A stretch of 64,000 nucleotides of DNA from Neoceratodus forsteri (Eukaryota; Chordata; Ceratodontiformes; Ceratodontidae). Each line of letters starts with the position of its first letter. Within the stretch, counting starts at the first letter, position 1. The position numbers and the translations under genes are program-made. Of this stretch, positions 54,931-64,000 are shown in pieces. Where the stretch lies: the NCBI GenBank assembly GCA_016271365.2, contig CM057453.1, positions 1,077,391,001 to 1,077,455,000 on the forward strand, given 5' to 3'. The notes beneath the pieces were generated by a model. That model was not told where the DNA came from and did no database searches. It saw only the letters and a list, made by a program, of their open reading frames with translations.

Positions 54931-55825
54931 ACATAGCCATCCACATTGTATGTGACTGGGGAACCCTTTTATTCACTTCAGCTGGTAGACTGATCCACAG
55001 CTCTACCATTCTTTCCATAAAATAATACTTCCTCATGTCCCTCCTGAATCTGCATCCTGTTAGTTTCCACTCATGTCCATGGGACCATGAGATAGTATTC
55101 AAGCTGAATAGTTCCCCACAGTTCACTTTATTAATTCCTTTCAGGAACTTGAAGGTTTCTATCAATTCTCCTCTCTCACTTCTGCTCTCCAGTGAGTACA
55201 TGTTCAGTGCCTTGTGATGTTCCTCATAGGACCTGTCCTATTGGTTCAAAACCATTGTTGTCACCCTGTGCTGCACTGTCTCTAGTCTAGCCCTGTCTTT
55301 CCAGAGATGATGACTCCAGCACTGGGCCCAGTACTCTAAGTATGGCCTGACTTAAGGATATATATAGGTGAAGTATTACCTCTTCTCTTCTGCGATCAAT
55401 ACCCCCTCCCAATACAACCCTGCATCCAACTAGCTTTGATATATATGCCTTTTTGTGTTGACTCAATTGTTTGAATGAGTCACCCATCCATTACTCTGTC
55501 TTGGGATTCTTGTTCACTAGATGCTTTACCTTGCACCTCATGGTGTTGAATTTCAACTGCTAAACTTTAGATCACCCCTCAAGCTTTGTAAGTTCTTATG
55601 CATTTCCATGATTCCCTCATCGATATCCACCCTCCCAAAGAGCTTAGTTTCATCTGCGAAGAAACACAACCTGCCCCAAATTCCCTCACCAATGTCACTA
55701 ATGAATGTATTAAAGAGGACTGGACAGAAGACAGGTCCCTGTGGTACCCTGCTCATGATCTCCCTTTCTGCTGACTTGATCCCATTGACTACGATCCTCT
55801 GTTGCCTCCCGTTTAGCCAGTGCCA
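54905..55825 (-). pseudogene. CR1 LINE fragment (RT palm to C-terminus), first of two
   Basis: Minus-strand frames: 55843-55553 with WHWLNGRQQRIVVNGIKSAE, VPQGPVFCPVLFNTFISDI and LCFFADETKLFG (the usual FADDT is FADET, so the second Asp is lost). Then 55201-54905 with MYSLESRSERGELIETFKFL, KGINKVN and MRKYYFMERMVELWISLP. Between them, frames are broken around 55220-55550. It is interrupted at its 5' side by a short foreign segment. Confidence 0.7.
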
Positions 55826-55957
55826 CTGATGAAGAGGCAGCACATCCTCGAAGCACTACGGTTACCTTCCGGCTAGAGTACGACTCATTAAATGTTTGAT
55901 ATACAGCTTTTTGGTTTGGTAAGTGCTGATTTTGCTGTGATTTTCCCATACCCCGCT
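55826..55957 (+). mobile_element. Possible Penelope-like fragment with hammerhead-like core
   Basis: Between two CR1 fragments lies about 130 bp unrelated to CR1. It begins CTGATGA (55826-55832), then GAGG...CCTC (possible stem II) and GAAG (55850-55853). Hammerhead ribozymes, which are known from Penelope-like retroelements, have CUGAUGA, stem II and GAAA. The last A is G here and an extra A bulges before stem II. This is a weak, degenerate match. Confidence 0.25.
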
Positions 55958-56340
55958 TGTGGTCTCCCTCTCTTCGGATTTGACTGCTTTCAACACAACC
56001 CTTTGCTGCCTTGCTTTTAGACAGTTACCTACCCAGTTTACTGTGACCTTTTATGCACCCAGATCTTCCATCTTCTTCAGCAAGTGTCTGTGAGGCACTG
56101 AGTTGAAAGCCTTGCAGAAGTCAAAACAGAGCAAATTTACAGCATGGTCTCTATCCAATTCACTCATCATCTTGTCAAAGAAAATTATCAGATTAGTCTG
56201 ACAGAATCTCCTAGCCACAAATTCATGCTGTTTACTATCCTGGAGCCTCTTGCTCTCCTAGTGGTCCACAAAATCCTTTTTGACCACTGACCACCATATA
56301 TCCCTGCAGAAGAATGGTGGTCACATCACCAAAATGTGTT
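55958..56340 (-). pseudogene. CR1 LINE fragment (RT region), second of two
   Basis: Minus-strand codons: QHEFVARRFCQTNL, FDKMMSELDRDHAVNLLCFD, FCKAFNSVPHRHLLKKMEDL, VNWVGNCLKARQQRVVLKAV then KSEERETTSG. This overlaps the first fragment in RT region (GRQQRIVV against ARQQRVVL) but is diverged. The two are therefore either separate copies abutting each other or one copy with a divergent duplication. Confidence 0.65.
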
Positions 56341-56589
56341 TTTAATCCTGAGGAACCTTTTCATGAAAAATTAGAAACACAGAAACATAGAAGTTGACAG
56401 CAGAAAAGGACCGCAGGGCCCATCCAGTCTGCCCATTTCTTTTTCTACCTTATGAATGTGCCATTGGCCTTTGCGCTGTCAATGGCCTATCTATTCATAC
56501 TCATTTGTATTGCTCCCTTATGCCTATCCCATGCCTGTTTGAAGCCCTGCACTGTATTCATATCCATCACCCCTGAGGTAGGCTATTCC

Positions 56590-56940
56590 ATGCATCCACC
56601 ACCATTTCTGTGAAAAAAGAACTTCCTCACATTACCCCTTAATAGGCCTCCCTCTAATCTCATGCTGTGTCCTCTTGTCCTGCTATTTTTCTTTTACTGA
56701 AACATATTAGACTCTTTCACCTTGTTAATGCCCTTAAGGTGTTCGAATGTTTCAATCATATCACCTCTCTCCCTCCTTTGCTATAGGGTATGCATATTGA
56801 GCTCAATTAATCTGTCCTCATATGTTTTCTGATGCAGTCCCTGCACCATTTTGGTTGCCCTTCTCTGGACTGCCTCAATTTTGTTAATGTCCTTGTGAAA
56901 GTGTGACCTCCAGTACTGCACATAGTATTCCAGATGGGGC
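56590..56940 (-). pseudogene. CR1 ORF2 C-terminal domain
   Basis: The minus-strand reading gives VRPHLEYYVQYWRSHFHKDI, RRATKMVQGLHQKTYEDRLI, HLKGINKVKES and NVRKFFFTEMVVDAWNSLPQ, broken by stops. These are the same motifs as at 31921-32373. Confidence 0.7.
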
Positions 56941-58020
56941 CTAACCAGTGTCTTGTAAAGAGGGATTATTACCTCCCTCTTCCGACTTGTGATACCCCCT
57001 ACTAATGCACCCCAACATCCCTCTAGCCTTACCTACTGCTTTAGTGGTCTGCTTGGATGATTTCAGGTCATTGGTGATGATGACGCCCGAGTCTCCTTCT
57101 TCCCTTGTGACTGCCAGCAACTCCCCTCCCAGTGTATAGGTGGCTTCAGGGTTTATCTTCCCTATGTGCATGATCTTGTACTTCTTTGTGTTAAACCCCA
57201 ATTGCCACTCTTCCGACCATTTTGCTAGTTTATCCAGATCTCTTTTCATTCTGCTCACCCCATCTGGATCATGTACTCTGTTGCAGATCTTGATGTCATC
57301 TGAAAACAGACAGACCTTACCCTCCAGTCCATTTGCAATGTCACTGATAAAGATATTGAAGAGCACTGGCCCCAGGACTGATCCCTGAGGTACCCCACTT
57401 GTGACCTGCATCTCTTCTGACTGTATACCATTTACCACCACTCTCTGTTTTCAGCCCATCAACCAGTTTGCCACCCAGTTGACCAATGTCTGACCCACCC
57501 CAAGCCTACCTAGCTTATTAATCAATCTTCTATGTGGAACAGTATCGAAAGCTTTGCTGAAGTCAAGGTAGGCAACATCGACTGCTCCCCCTTGGACCAC
57601 CACTCTGATTACCCAGTCAAAGAAATCTATGAGATTAGTTTAACAGAACCTTCCTTTTATAAACCCATGCTGTCTTGGATCCTGTGCTCTTATGGATTCC
57701 AGGTGTTGCACTATACTTTCCTTAAGGAGTGTCTCCATAATCTTGCTCACTACTGAGGTAAGACTGACAGGTCTGTAGTTCTCTGCCTCCTCCCTGCTAC
57801 CACTCTTGTGGAACAAGATCACATGATCCCTTCTCCAGTCTTCTGGGACCTCACCTGTGCTCAGAGACTCACTAAACAGCTCTGATAATGGCTCTGCTAG
57901 TTCTACCCTTAGCTCCTTTAGTACCCTGTGATGTATGCCATCAGGTCCCATTGACTTGTCCACCCTGAGCTTATTGAGCTCTTGTTGGACCCTTTCTTTT
58001 GTGAAGGGACTAGTGCACAC
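56941..58020 (-). pseudogene. CR1 ORF2 reverse transcriptase (frameshifted)
   Basis: Frame 58020-57640: KLRVDKSMGPDGIHHRVLKE, TGEVPEDWRRDHVILFHKSG, YRPVSLTSVVSKIMETLLK, PRQHGFIKGRFC. The following stretch to 57450 has AYLDFSKAFDTVPHRRLINK and VNWVANWLMG. Frame 57441-56941: MVVNGIQSEEMQVTSGVPQG, SVLGPVLFNIFISDI, VCLFSDDIKICN, NTKKYKIMHIGKINPEATYT. The usual FADDTK is FSDDIK; the two catalytic Asp remain. Two or three stops or frameshifts. Confidence 0.8.
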
Positions 58021-58640
58021 CTGCCCCTCCCCATGTCCATGATGATGAGCTGTGGGCCCTGATCTACCTTCTTTTCAGTAAATACTGAGCAGAAGTATCT
58101 ATTTAGGATAGATGCTTTTACATGGTCCTCCTCCTCACACACCCCCTTATACACTTTAATCTTAGCAATACCCCCTCTGGACTTTCTCCTTTCACTAATG
58201 CATCTATAGAAAGTCTTGTCACCTTCTTTTACTGTTCGTGCTAGTGTTTCCTCTGTTTGGGCCTTTGCCTGCCTTACTGCCTTCCCTAATTCCCTTAGAG
58301 AAGTTTGGTATGCCTTCCTATCTTCATCCTGCTGCATTCTCTTAAATTTCCTGAAGGTCAGCCTTTTGGTTCTGACATTTTCAGCTACTTTGTTTGAGAA
58401 CCAAAGTGGTTTCCTTCTTTTTTTGCACTTCCTTTTCTCACTAACACAATGAGATGTTGCTTCAAGTATTGCATCTTTAATGCTTGCCCACTTTGCCTGT
58501 ACCTCCTCACATGTATTTCTTTTTGCCAGAGCTAACTTAACTCTGTTGGCCATTTTATCAAAGTCAGCTCCTCTGAAGTCCATATTTTTGCCTTGGAATG
58601 AAACAATTTTTGTTCTAGTGGCCAAACTGAACCATACCAT
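57918..58640 (-). pseudogene. CR1 ORF2 end of endonuclease and linker
   Basis: Includes VQAKWASIKDAILEATSHCV, SEKRKCKKRRKPLWFSNKVA and RQAKAQTEETLARTVKEGDK, then TFYRCISERRKSRGG and NRYFCSVFTEKK. This is the basic linker ahead of RT in CR1. It ends at a frameshift where the RT frame takes over (57640-58020). Confidence 0.75.
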
Positions 58641-58714
58641 GTGATGGTCACTGGCACCCAGGTGACCTTCTACCTGGAGATCTGTGATCCTTTCCCTGTG
58701 TGTTAGTACTAGAT

Positions 58715-59250
58715 CTAGGAAAGCCTTGTCTCTTGTGGGTGTTGTACCAGTTGCGTAAGGCCCTTCCCCTGCAGAGAATCCACCATGTGTCTAGTTCTGG
58801 TAGATGTCCCTGCTGGTATTGACCAATCTGTATCTGGCATGTTGAAGTCTCCCATTATCAGAACCTCACCTTTAGCTGTCATGTTTTGTATATCTTCTGA
58901 CAGTAACATGTCTATGTCCTCTCCCTGGTCTGGAGGCTTGTACACAACCCAAGTTTGTATGGCCATCCCATTTCCTGTTTCCGGGGGGTGATCCACAGTT
59001 CTTCTGGCTCCTTATGTGTATTCTGAATTTCTGTAGCTTTGATAGTTTCATTGACATAAAGGGCCACTCCACCACCCTTTTTTGCACCTCGATCTCTTCT
59101 GAACAGTACATAGCCAGGTACTGAAGTCTCCCAAGTGTGGTTACTGGTAAACCATGTCTCACTAATGACTACTATGTCCAGTTTAGCTTCTGTCATTATT
59201 GCCTGCAGGTCTGGGATCTTGTTTCCCAGATTGCGAGCATTTGTGTACAT
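58715..59250 (-). pseudogene. CR1 ORF2 endonuclease domain
   Basis: Two overlapping frames. 59250-58912: MYTNARNLGNKIPDLQAIMT, DIVVISETWFTSNH with catalytic Glu, RRDRGAKKGGGVALYVNE. 58996-58715: VVYKPPDQGEDIDMLLSEDI and LIMGDFNMPDTDWSI with the GDFN catalytic motif. The endonuclease nicks the target for reverse transcription. Active-site residues look intact, but one frameshift near 58930 splits the domain. Confidence 0.75.
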
Positions 59251-59469
59251 GATTTTCCACTGGCCAGATTTCAGTGTGTTAGTTACTGGGCAAAGTCCGT
59301 CATTTCCCCTGTGTGTCGTATGGGGAGCCAGACCTTTTTCTTTACCTGGTGATGCAAATGAACTACAAACATGTTGAACTCCTGTTTGACCACTAGCTGA
59401 GGGTGGAGAGGTGTTCTTCCCATTCTATGTATGGGGTGCTGCACCCATCTTCCCATTTGCTAGTTTAAA

Positions 59470-59767
59470 TATTCTGCAAAGACATCAAACTTCTGCCTCA
59501 ATGCACTGACTCCCTCCTTAGTCTATGCTGTCCATCAAATTTAAAGAACTTTTGCTCCCAAAACTGTTGCCAATTCCCTACAAATGTGTTTTCTTTTTCC
59601 TGGCACCAGCCCTTGAGCCACATGTTTAGCTCCACTACCTCCCCTTCTCTGACCTTCCATCCATCTTCCCCCCTCTCCCAAACTGGCAGGATCTCAGAGA
59701 AGGAGATGCTGGATGAAATGGATGATAGTTTGTCACCCAGCCTGGTCAGGTTTTCCTTGGTCTTCAC
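59470..59767 (-). pseudogene. CR1 ORF1 C-terminal esterase-like segment
   Basis: MKTKENLTRLGDKLSSISSS then FSEILPVWER, LNMWLKGWCQEKENTFVGNW and FFKFDGQHRLRRE. ISFSEILPV and the DG.H block match the SGNH-type esterase fold of CR1 ORF1. DGLH reads DGQH. The rest of ORF1 (5' side) is not present before 59800, where an opposite-strand CR1 fragment begins. The last codons are frameshifted. Confidence 0.6.
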
Positions 59768-59829
59768 AAGTGACCGGCTGTTGAACTAAAAGCCACCTAA
59801 GATCCCTTCTGTTATCTCTGGAAGACTTG

Positions 59830-60780
59830 GTAGATGCTATTGCTATCCAGTTTTGAAAAAGTAGATGTAGTACAGGTTGGGGAACCACTGGGGTCTAGCA
59901 ACCACTATACCATATGATATGAGCTGGCCTTCGGCACCAGTACGCCCTCATCTAAGCCTGAGGTGCTAGATTTCAGAAGGGCAGATTTCAACCAAATGAG
60001 GGAATTATTCCTGGGCAGATTAGCTGAGGTAGACAGCATCGAGACAGTAGAAGAAACCTGGGGTGTCATAAAAGATATAATTCCCATTGCAGCTAAAACA
60101 TGCACAAGAACAGTTATTTGTTCTCTTAAAAGACCAGAGAGGCAATGAGGATTAAAAAGAAGGCCTTTATAATTTACAAAGAAAAACAGAAGGCTTAAAA
60201 ATGGGACAAGTATCAGGGAAAAAAATAACTAAAGAGGTAGAGAGGACAAAGAAGGTTGTAACTGCAGACACAGAACTGTACATTACTAAGGAGTCGAGTG
60301 GGGGAATGAGTTTTTAGATATACTGTATAAGGAAAAAAATGGCAGTGGGGAATGTCAGACTAAAGGTGGGGGCAGGGTAATAGAAGAAGATGGGCAGAAA
60401 GCAGCTGTGCTGAACAACTATTTCTGCTCAGAATTCACAACATAGAACAGTAGGCCCTTGTCAGAGAGCAGCATAAATGCAGCTGATGGAGGGGTCCCAG
60501 AAATGAGGCTACAGAAATATGCTAGTGAAAGAGTCAGAAAAGGGTTAGCACACCTGAATGTAAACAAGGCCATATGGCTGGATAAGATGCATTTGAGGGT
60601 ACTAAGGGAACTAGCATCATCGTAATCTGAACTCCTGGTGGGGCTATTCAACAGCTCTTTGCAGCAAGGGGTGGTTCCCAAGGACTGGAGAATGACAGAA
60701 GTAGATCTGCTACACAAGGGAGGGGACAAGTAACAGCCAGGAAAATATAGGGCAATCAGTTTTACCTCTGTGGTAGTGAT
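59830..60780 (+). pseudogene. CR1 LINE internal fragment, plus strand
   Basis: From about 59880: GEPLGSSNHYTI (end of endonuclease), LDFRRADFNQMRELFLGRLA, ETVEETWGVIKDIIPIAAKT, LNNYFCSEFTT, LAHLNVNKAIWLDKMHLRVL, GVVPKDWRMTEVDLLHKGGD and KYRAISFTSVVV. It covers the end of the endonuclease to the first RT block and is both 5' and 3' truncated. It lies head to head with the minus-strand CR1. Confidence 0.7.
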
Positions 60781-60839
60781 CAGCTTGCTATGGTCCTTCC
60801 CAGCAATGTAAAAATTATCTCTTCTGACACTGAGGTGCT

Positions 60840-61300
60840 AATCCCCATTGACGACTAGTACCCCGACCTGCCCCTTTTTTTCAGTGCGACACAGGGGAGC
60901 TCACCCTCACTGCTGCCGAAACATAACATTGATACTGGGGTGCCCAATCCCCAGTGCCAGTACCTGAAATGAAGAGAATCAGCCCTCAATCCCTCCACAT
61001 CCCTTCTGTCTTTAATTTTTAAACACCGGGGTGCCCGATCACCAGTGCCAGCTACTACCCCCTACCCCACCTGTTTTTACTGTGTGGCATCAAAAAGCCC
61101 ACCCCCAGTGCTGAAATAAAAGAACACCATTCCTCACTCCCTCCAACCCCTTCCTTGTTAATTTTCCAACACTATGGTACCCAGTCCCTCGTGCCGGCTA
61201 CCACTCCCTACCCCACCTATTTTCACTGTGTGGGACTGGTGAGCCCACCGCAAGTGCAGCTAAATACCGCACTGGTGCTGGGATGCTCAATCCCCTTTGT
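60840..61300. repeat. ~147-bp GC-rich tandem block (copy C)
   Basis: CCAGCTACTACCCCCTACCC near 61049 recurs as CCGGCTACCACTCCCTACCC near 61195, with related GTGCCCAATCCCC and GTGCCCGATCACC segments before each. Confidence 0.65.
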
Positions 61301-61359
61301 CACTACCTGAAATAAAGCAAAACATCCATCATAGTCTTCTTTTTTATTGTTATACACCC

Positions 61360-61475
61360 TGTAAAAAAAGAAAACTATCCATCAACATCTGTTGCAGCTT
61401 CCATGTCACTGCTTCCATTGCCTTCCCCTCCTGACTCTGCCACTCCACTCCCACCAGCCTCCACCCCTTGCTTAC
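61360..61475 (-). other. Intron-like segment, copy C
   Basis: Minus-strand GTAAGCAAGG (donor-like) to TTTTTTTACAG (acceptor-like), 116 bp, in the same relative position as in copies A and B. Confidence 0.3.
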
Positions 61476-61599
61476 CTACCAGAGGTGCAACACTGTAATC
61501 ATCTCTGGACCAGGGATATGTCTTCCCTGCCAGATTGGGAATTGAGGAAATCAAGTATGTGGTTCAATGTATTTCAATAGATTTTGAACTTGTCTTCAC

Positions 61600-62500
61600 A
61601 GCTTCAATATTTTTGAATATTTTCCCCCAAATTTTTAGCATGACCTTTTCTCGGAACCCCACCTCATGAACAATTTTTTGAGAAATTATGCAAATCCATC
61701 CCAAAAGGTGATTTTGTGGTCTCTGGGTGAAATTATCTTTTAGGCAGGATTTGAAAATTTTATCTACACTTGTTCATGTGGTGGGGTCATAAGAAGGCTA
61801 CGTTAAAAATTTGGGGCAAAAATATTAAAAAAAACAACAAAGTTATGTGCATACATTGACATTTTTCAATGCATACACATAACAGTAATTTTCAATATTT
61901 TGGCCCCAGATTATCCACAGAGCCATTTTTTTCACATCGCCTCATGAATATGACAGCTGTCTTTTTTCAACTCCTGGCCAAAATATGTTTTTATACTTGT
62001 GGTGCAAAATCATCATTCAGCAGGATCTGAAAATGTTCTCCACTTTGATCATAAGGCGGGGTCAAAAGAAAGCTATGTGGGGTCATAAAAAGTCTGTGTT
62101 AAAAAAATTGGGGTAAAATATTAAAAGGATAACAAAGTTATCAGTGTATGTTGACATTTTTCAATTCATACTCATAACTTTGATAATTTCAATATTGTGA
62201 CCCCAAATTCTCAACATAGCCATTTTTTCACACCACCTCGTAATGTGACAGCTGTCATTTTTCAAATTCTGGTCAAAATGTGCTTTCATATTTGTGGTGC
62301 AAAATGATGTTTCATCCACTATTCTATAAATGACACCTGTCATGTTCGGAAGAAGCCGTTATAAAAACAAAAAAAACTATGTTGAAACTTTGGGGTCAAA
62401 ATGTGGAAAAAACTAAGTTATGAAGAAACATTGGATGGTTCCAACATTTGCTCATAACTCTATTTTTGCATATTTTGGCCCCCAATGTTCAAAAAATTAA
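61600..62500. repeat. Hairpin-bounded ~290-bp units (copy C)
   Basis: Inverted repeats lie at 61842-61883 (GTTATGTGCATACATTG...CAATGCATACACATAAC), 62137-62177 and 62414-62455, spaced 295 and 277 bp. The intervening halves contain TTTGTGGTGCAAAAT and TATTTTGGCCCC blocks. Confidence 0.7.
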
Positions 62501-62509
62501 CTGTGTTAC

Positions 62510-62605
62510 TCCCACCCCCCACACTACCCCAGGACACATCTGGACTCAAGTGGTAGTCTGCTCAGCATGCCTTTCCTGGTAAAACTTTTAAATAAATAAA
62601 TAAAT
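62510..62605 (+). mobile_element. LINE/SINE 3' tail, copy 3
   Basis: CTGCTCAGCATGCCTTTCCT then GGTAAAA and an (AAAT)n tail match 26985-27069 and 19030-19135. It lies inside composite copy C, whose sequence resumes after the tail. Confidence 0.65.
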
Positions 62606-62799
62606 CTTCTTGACATGATAGGTGTAATTTTCCAAATGTCCTCCAAAACTTGTTTTCACAATCGCACTGCAAAATCGCCTCTTGGATGGGATTTTAAAAA
62701 ATCCTCCTGTCTTGGTCATAAAGTCAGGTCATAAAATGACTATTGGGGAAATTGGGGTTAAAATGTGGGAGCCCACTGAAAATGAGCTATTGCCTCTCA

Positions 62800-64000
62800 G
62801 CTGGCCTCTCCTGGGTAAATGCAATCCAAAAATGTGTAAAAGTGGAACACCATTGAAAATGAGATATTGCATCTCTTCTGCTCTGTCCTGGGTAAACATA
62901 TAGTCAAAATGTGTACAAGCAAGACCCAGTACAACTGTAATGCAAGCTGCAAATATTCAGCATTGACAAATGGTTGTTTAAATTAGTGATGAGTCTAGAG
63001 GGAAATATACTCCTGATGTACCTTCTCCAAGGTTTTCGTGGTCCTAGAATCTGTGAGGAATGACAGTGACAGAAGTTAGACAGGCTACAGCAACATTTCT
63101 TAAGATTCTGTTATACAAGGGAAGATCTTTTTCTAATCATCTGAAGGCATTCTAGGACAAGGAATAGCTGCATGCTCAGGATAACACCTTAAACATATAA
63201 AATATTTGATGGAAGAAGATGTACAGTAATGTATAGTCCATCAGCCACTCTCTTTATACCCATTGATATATCTGGAGTTCATATTGTATACATCTAATTT
63301 ATTTTTAAAACAGTTCAATGAGTATGCTCTAACAACATTCATATGGAGTTTATTCTATAAAGCAACACTGCAGCTCTTTTATTTATTTTTCACCCCCTGC
63401 TAGTTGGAGGTTATGATTTGTAGTTCTAGGAACTACTTCATTCTTAAGCTGCATCCCTGGATTCTCCACTAGTTTATTAGGATATTCAGATGGGATGCAG
63501 TTGTGGCAATTGCAATGGGTACTGATTATCTCAAGGAACAGGACAGTCGGGGATTTAAACAAAAAAATAGGGAGTTGTGGAGACAGTTTGCACAGGGTTT
63601 GCCAGTGGTATTAGTTAGATTCATGGGGTTGAGCTGGGCAGCACAAAAATAGTGGACCTACAGTAGGAGCAAGGAACACAGAAGGATAACAATTCTGATT
63701 TGAAAACAGGTCATGTAAGAATCATACCCAGTAAAAGTGACTAGCATGAAAGACTGATTAACTCAAAGTCACAGACCCAGAGGCATTCAAAGAGATCAAG
63801 TGAGGAATTAAAATGATGGCTGAATTAAAACTATTTTAATAAGATAGGTGTGATGGGGAAAGGAGCATCTTTTTAAGTTAATGTGTCTTAGTAAAGAACA
63901 AGAAGGATATTGGGGACAAACAGTTCCAGTAAGTCCATCCGTTCAAGCTGTTATAAAAAGGGGAGGGGAAAAAACAGTCACCCAGGAAGGAACTATGTGA
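62800..64000. other. Unassigned
   Basis: No gene, RNA or repeat family recognised to the end of the window. Confidence 0.5.

Larger units (their letters stand above)
56362..59800 (-). mobile_element. CR1 LINE, near full length, minus strand
   Basis: Reading leftward: ORF1 C-terminus with an esterase-type DG.H block, endonuclease, linker, RT and C-terminal domain, then the 3' UTR with a conserved end (reverse of CATCCAGTCTGCCCA, 56420-56435) next to ACATAGAA. Several frameshifts. It is more GC-rich in codons than the 25-28 kb family and closer to classic CR1. Confidence 0.8.
60800..62800 (-). mobile_element. Composite palindromic element, copy C (inverted)
   Basis: On the minus strand the order equals copies A and B. 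Three ~290-bp hairpin-bounded units (62800-61600) are followed by the central palindrome, then GGTAGGTAAGCAAGGGG, a TTTTTTTACAGGG acceptor-like tract and a GC-rich tandem block (61300-60840). It is more diverged than A and B. A LINE/SINE tail is inserted at about 62510-62605. Confidence 0.45.

Overview
This window comes from a large, repeat-rich animal genome, most likely a non-mammalian vertebrate. CR1-like and L2-like LINEs dominate, with hAT-like and Tc1/mariner-like elements, a DIRS-type tyrosine-recombinase retrotransposon and a weak Penelope-like trace. Active-looking DIRS plus CR1 plus L2 content argues against placental mammals and birds. A caecilian, other amphibian, reptile, lungfish or coelacanth would fit, but the sequence alone does not decide. 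I found no convincing host gene exon, tRNA gene, rRNA gene or CRISPR array. Almost every supportable open reading frame is a retrotransposon ORF, and most are broken.

Layout. 1-3419: partial hAT-like non-autonomous element, split by other DNA that includes a Tc1/mariner-like MITE (1719-2432). 3420-9040: unassigned, GC-rich up to about 7400. 9040-9460: 3' end of an L2-like LINE on the minus strand. 9560-12480: composite element A with a 297-bp palindromic array. 13300-18725: near-full-length L2-like LINE with 5' promoter-like monomers and a 2A-like motif. 18880-19135: another LINE/SINE tail. 19960-23500: minus-strand L2-like LINE with a canonical 2A motif. 24945-28440: CR1-like LINE carrying a SINE-like insertion. 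29555-31438: hAT-like copy 2. 31640-32490: CR1 3' end. 32604-36424: a palindromic foldback element invaded by a hAT-like element and an L2-like LINE. 36430-38465: further LINE tails. 39630-41700: composite element B. 44270-47950: DIRS relic split by hAT-like copy 3. 49390-52812: L2-like LINE with an internal 47-bp repeat expansion and a palindromic MITE. 54240-60780: L1/Tx1-like and CR1 fragments. 60800-62800: composite element C, inverted.

The parts work as a nested mobile-element landscape rather than a gene system. LINE ORFs supply endonuclease and reverse transcriptase, which can also mobilise truncated tails and SINEs. The hAT-like, MITE and foldback copies have no ORF and would depend on transposases encoded elsewhere. 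The most notable items are the two 2A-like motifs in different L2-like copies, the three copies of a composite palindromic element with conserved splice-like signals, the DIRS relic split by a hAT-like element with a near-perfect 8-bp target duplication, and the triple nesting at 32.6-36.4 kb.
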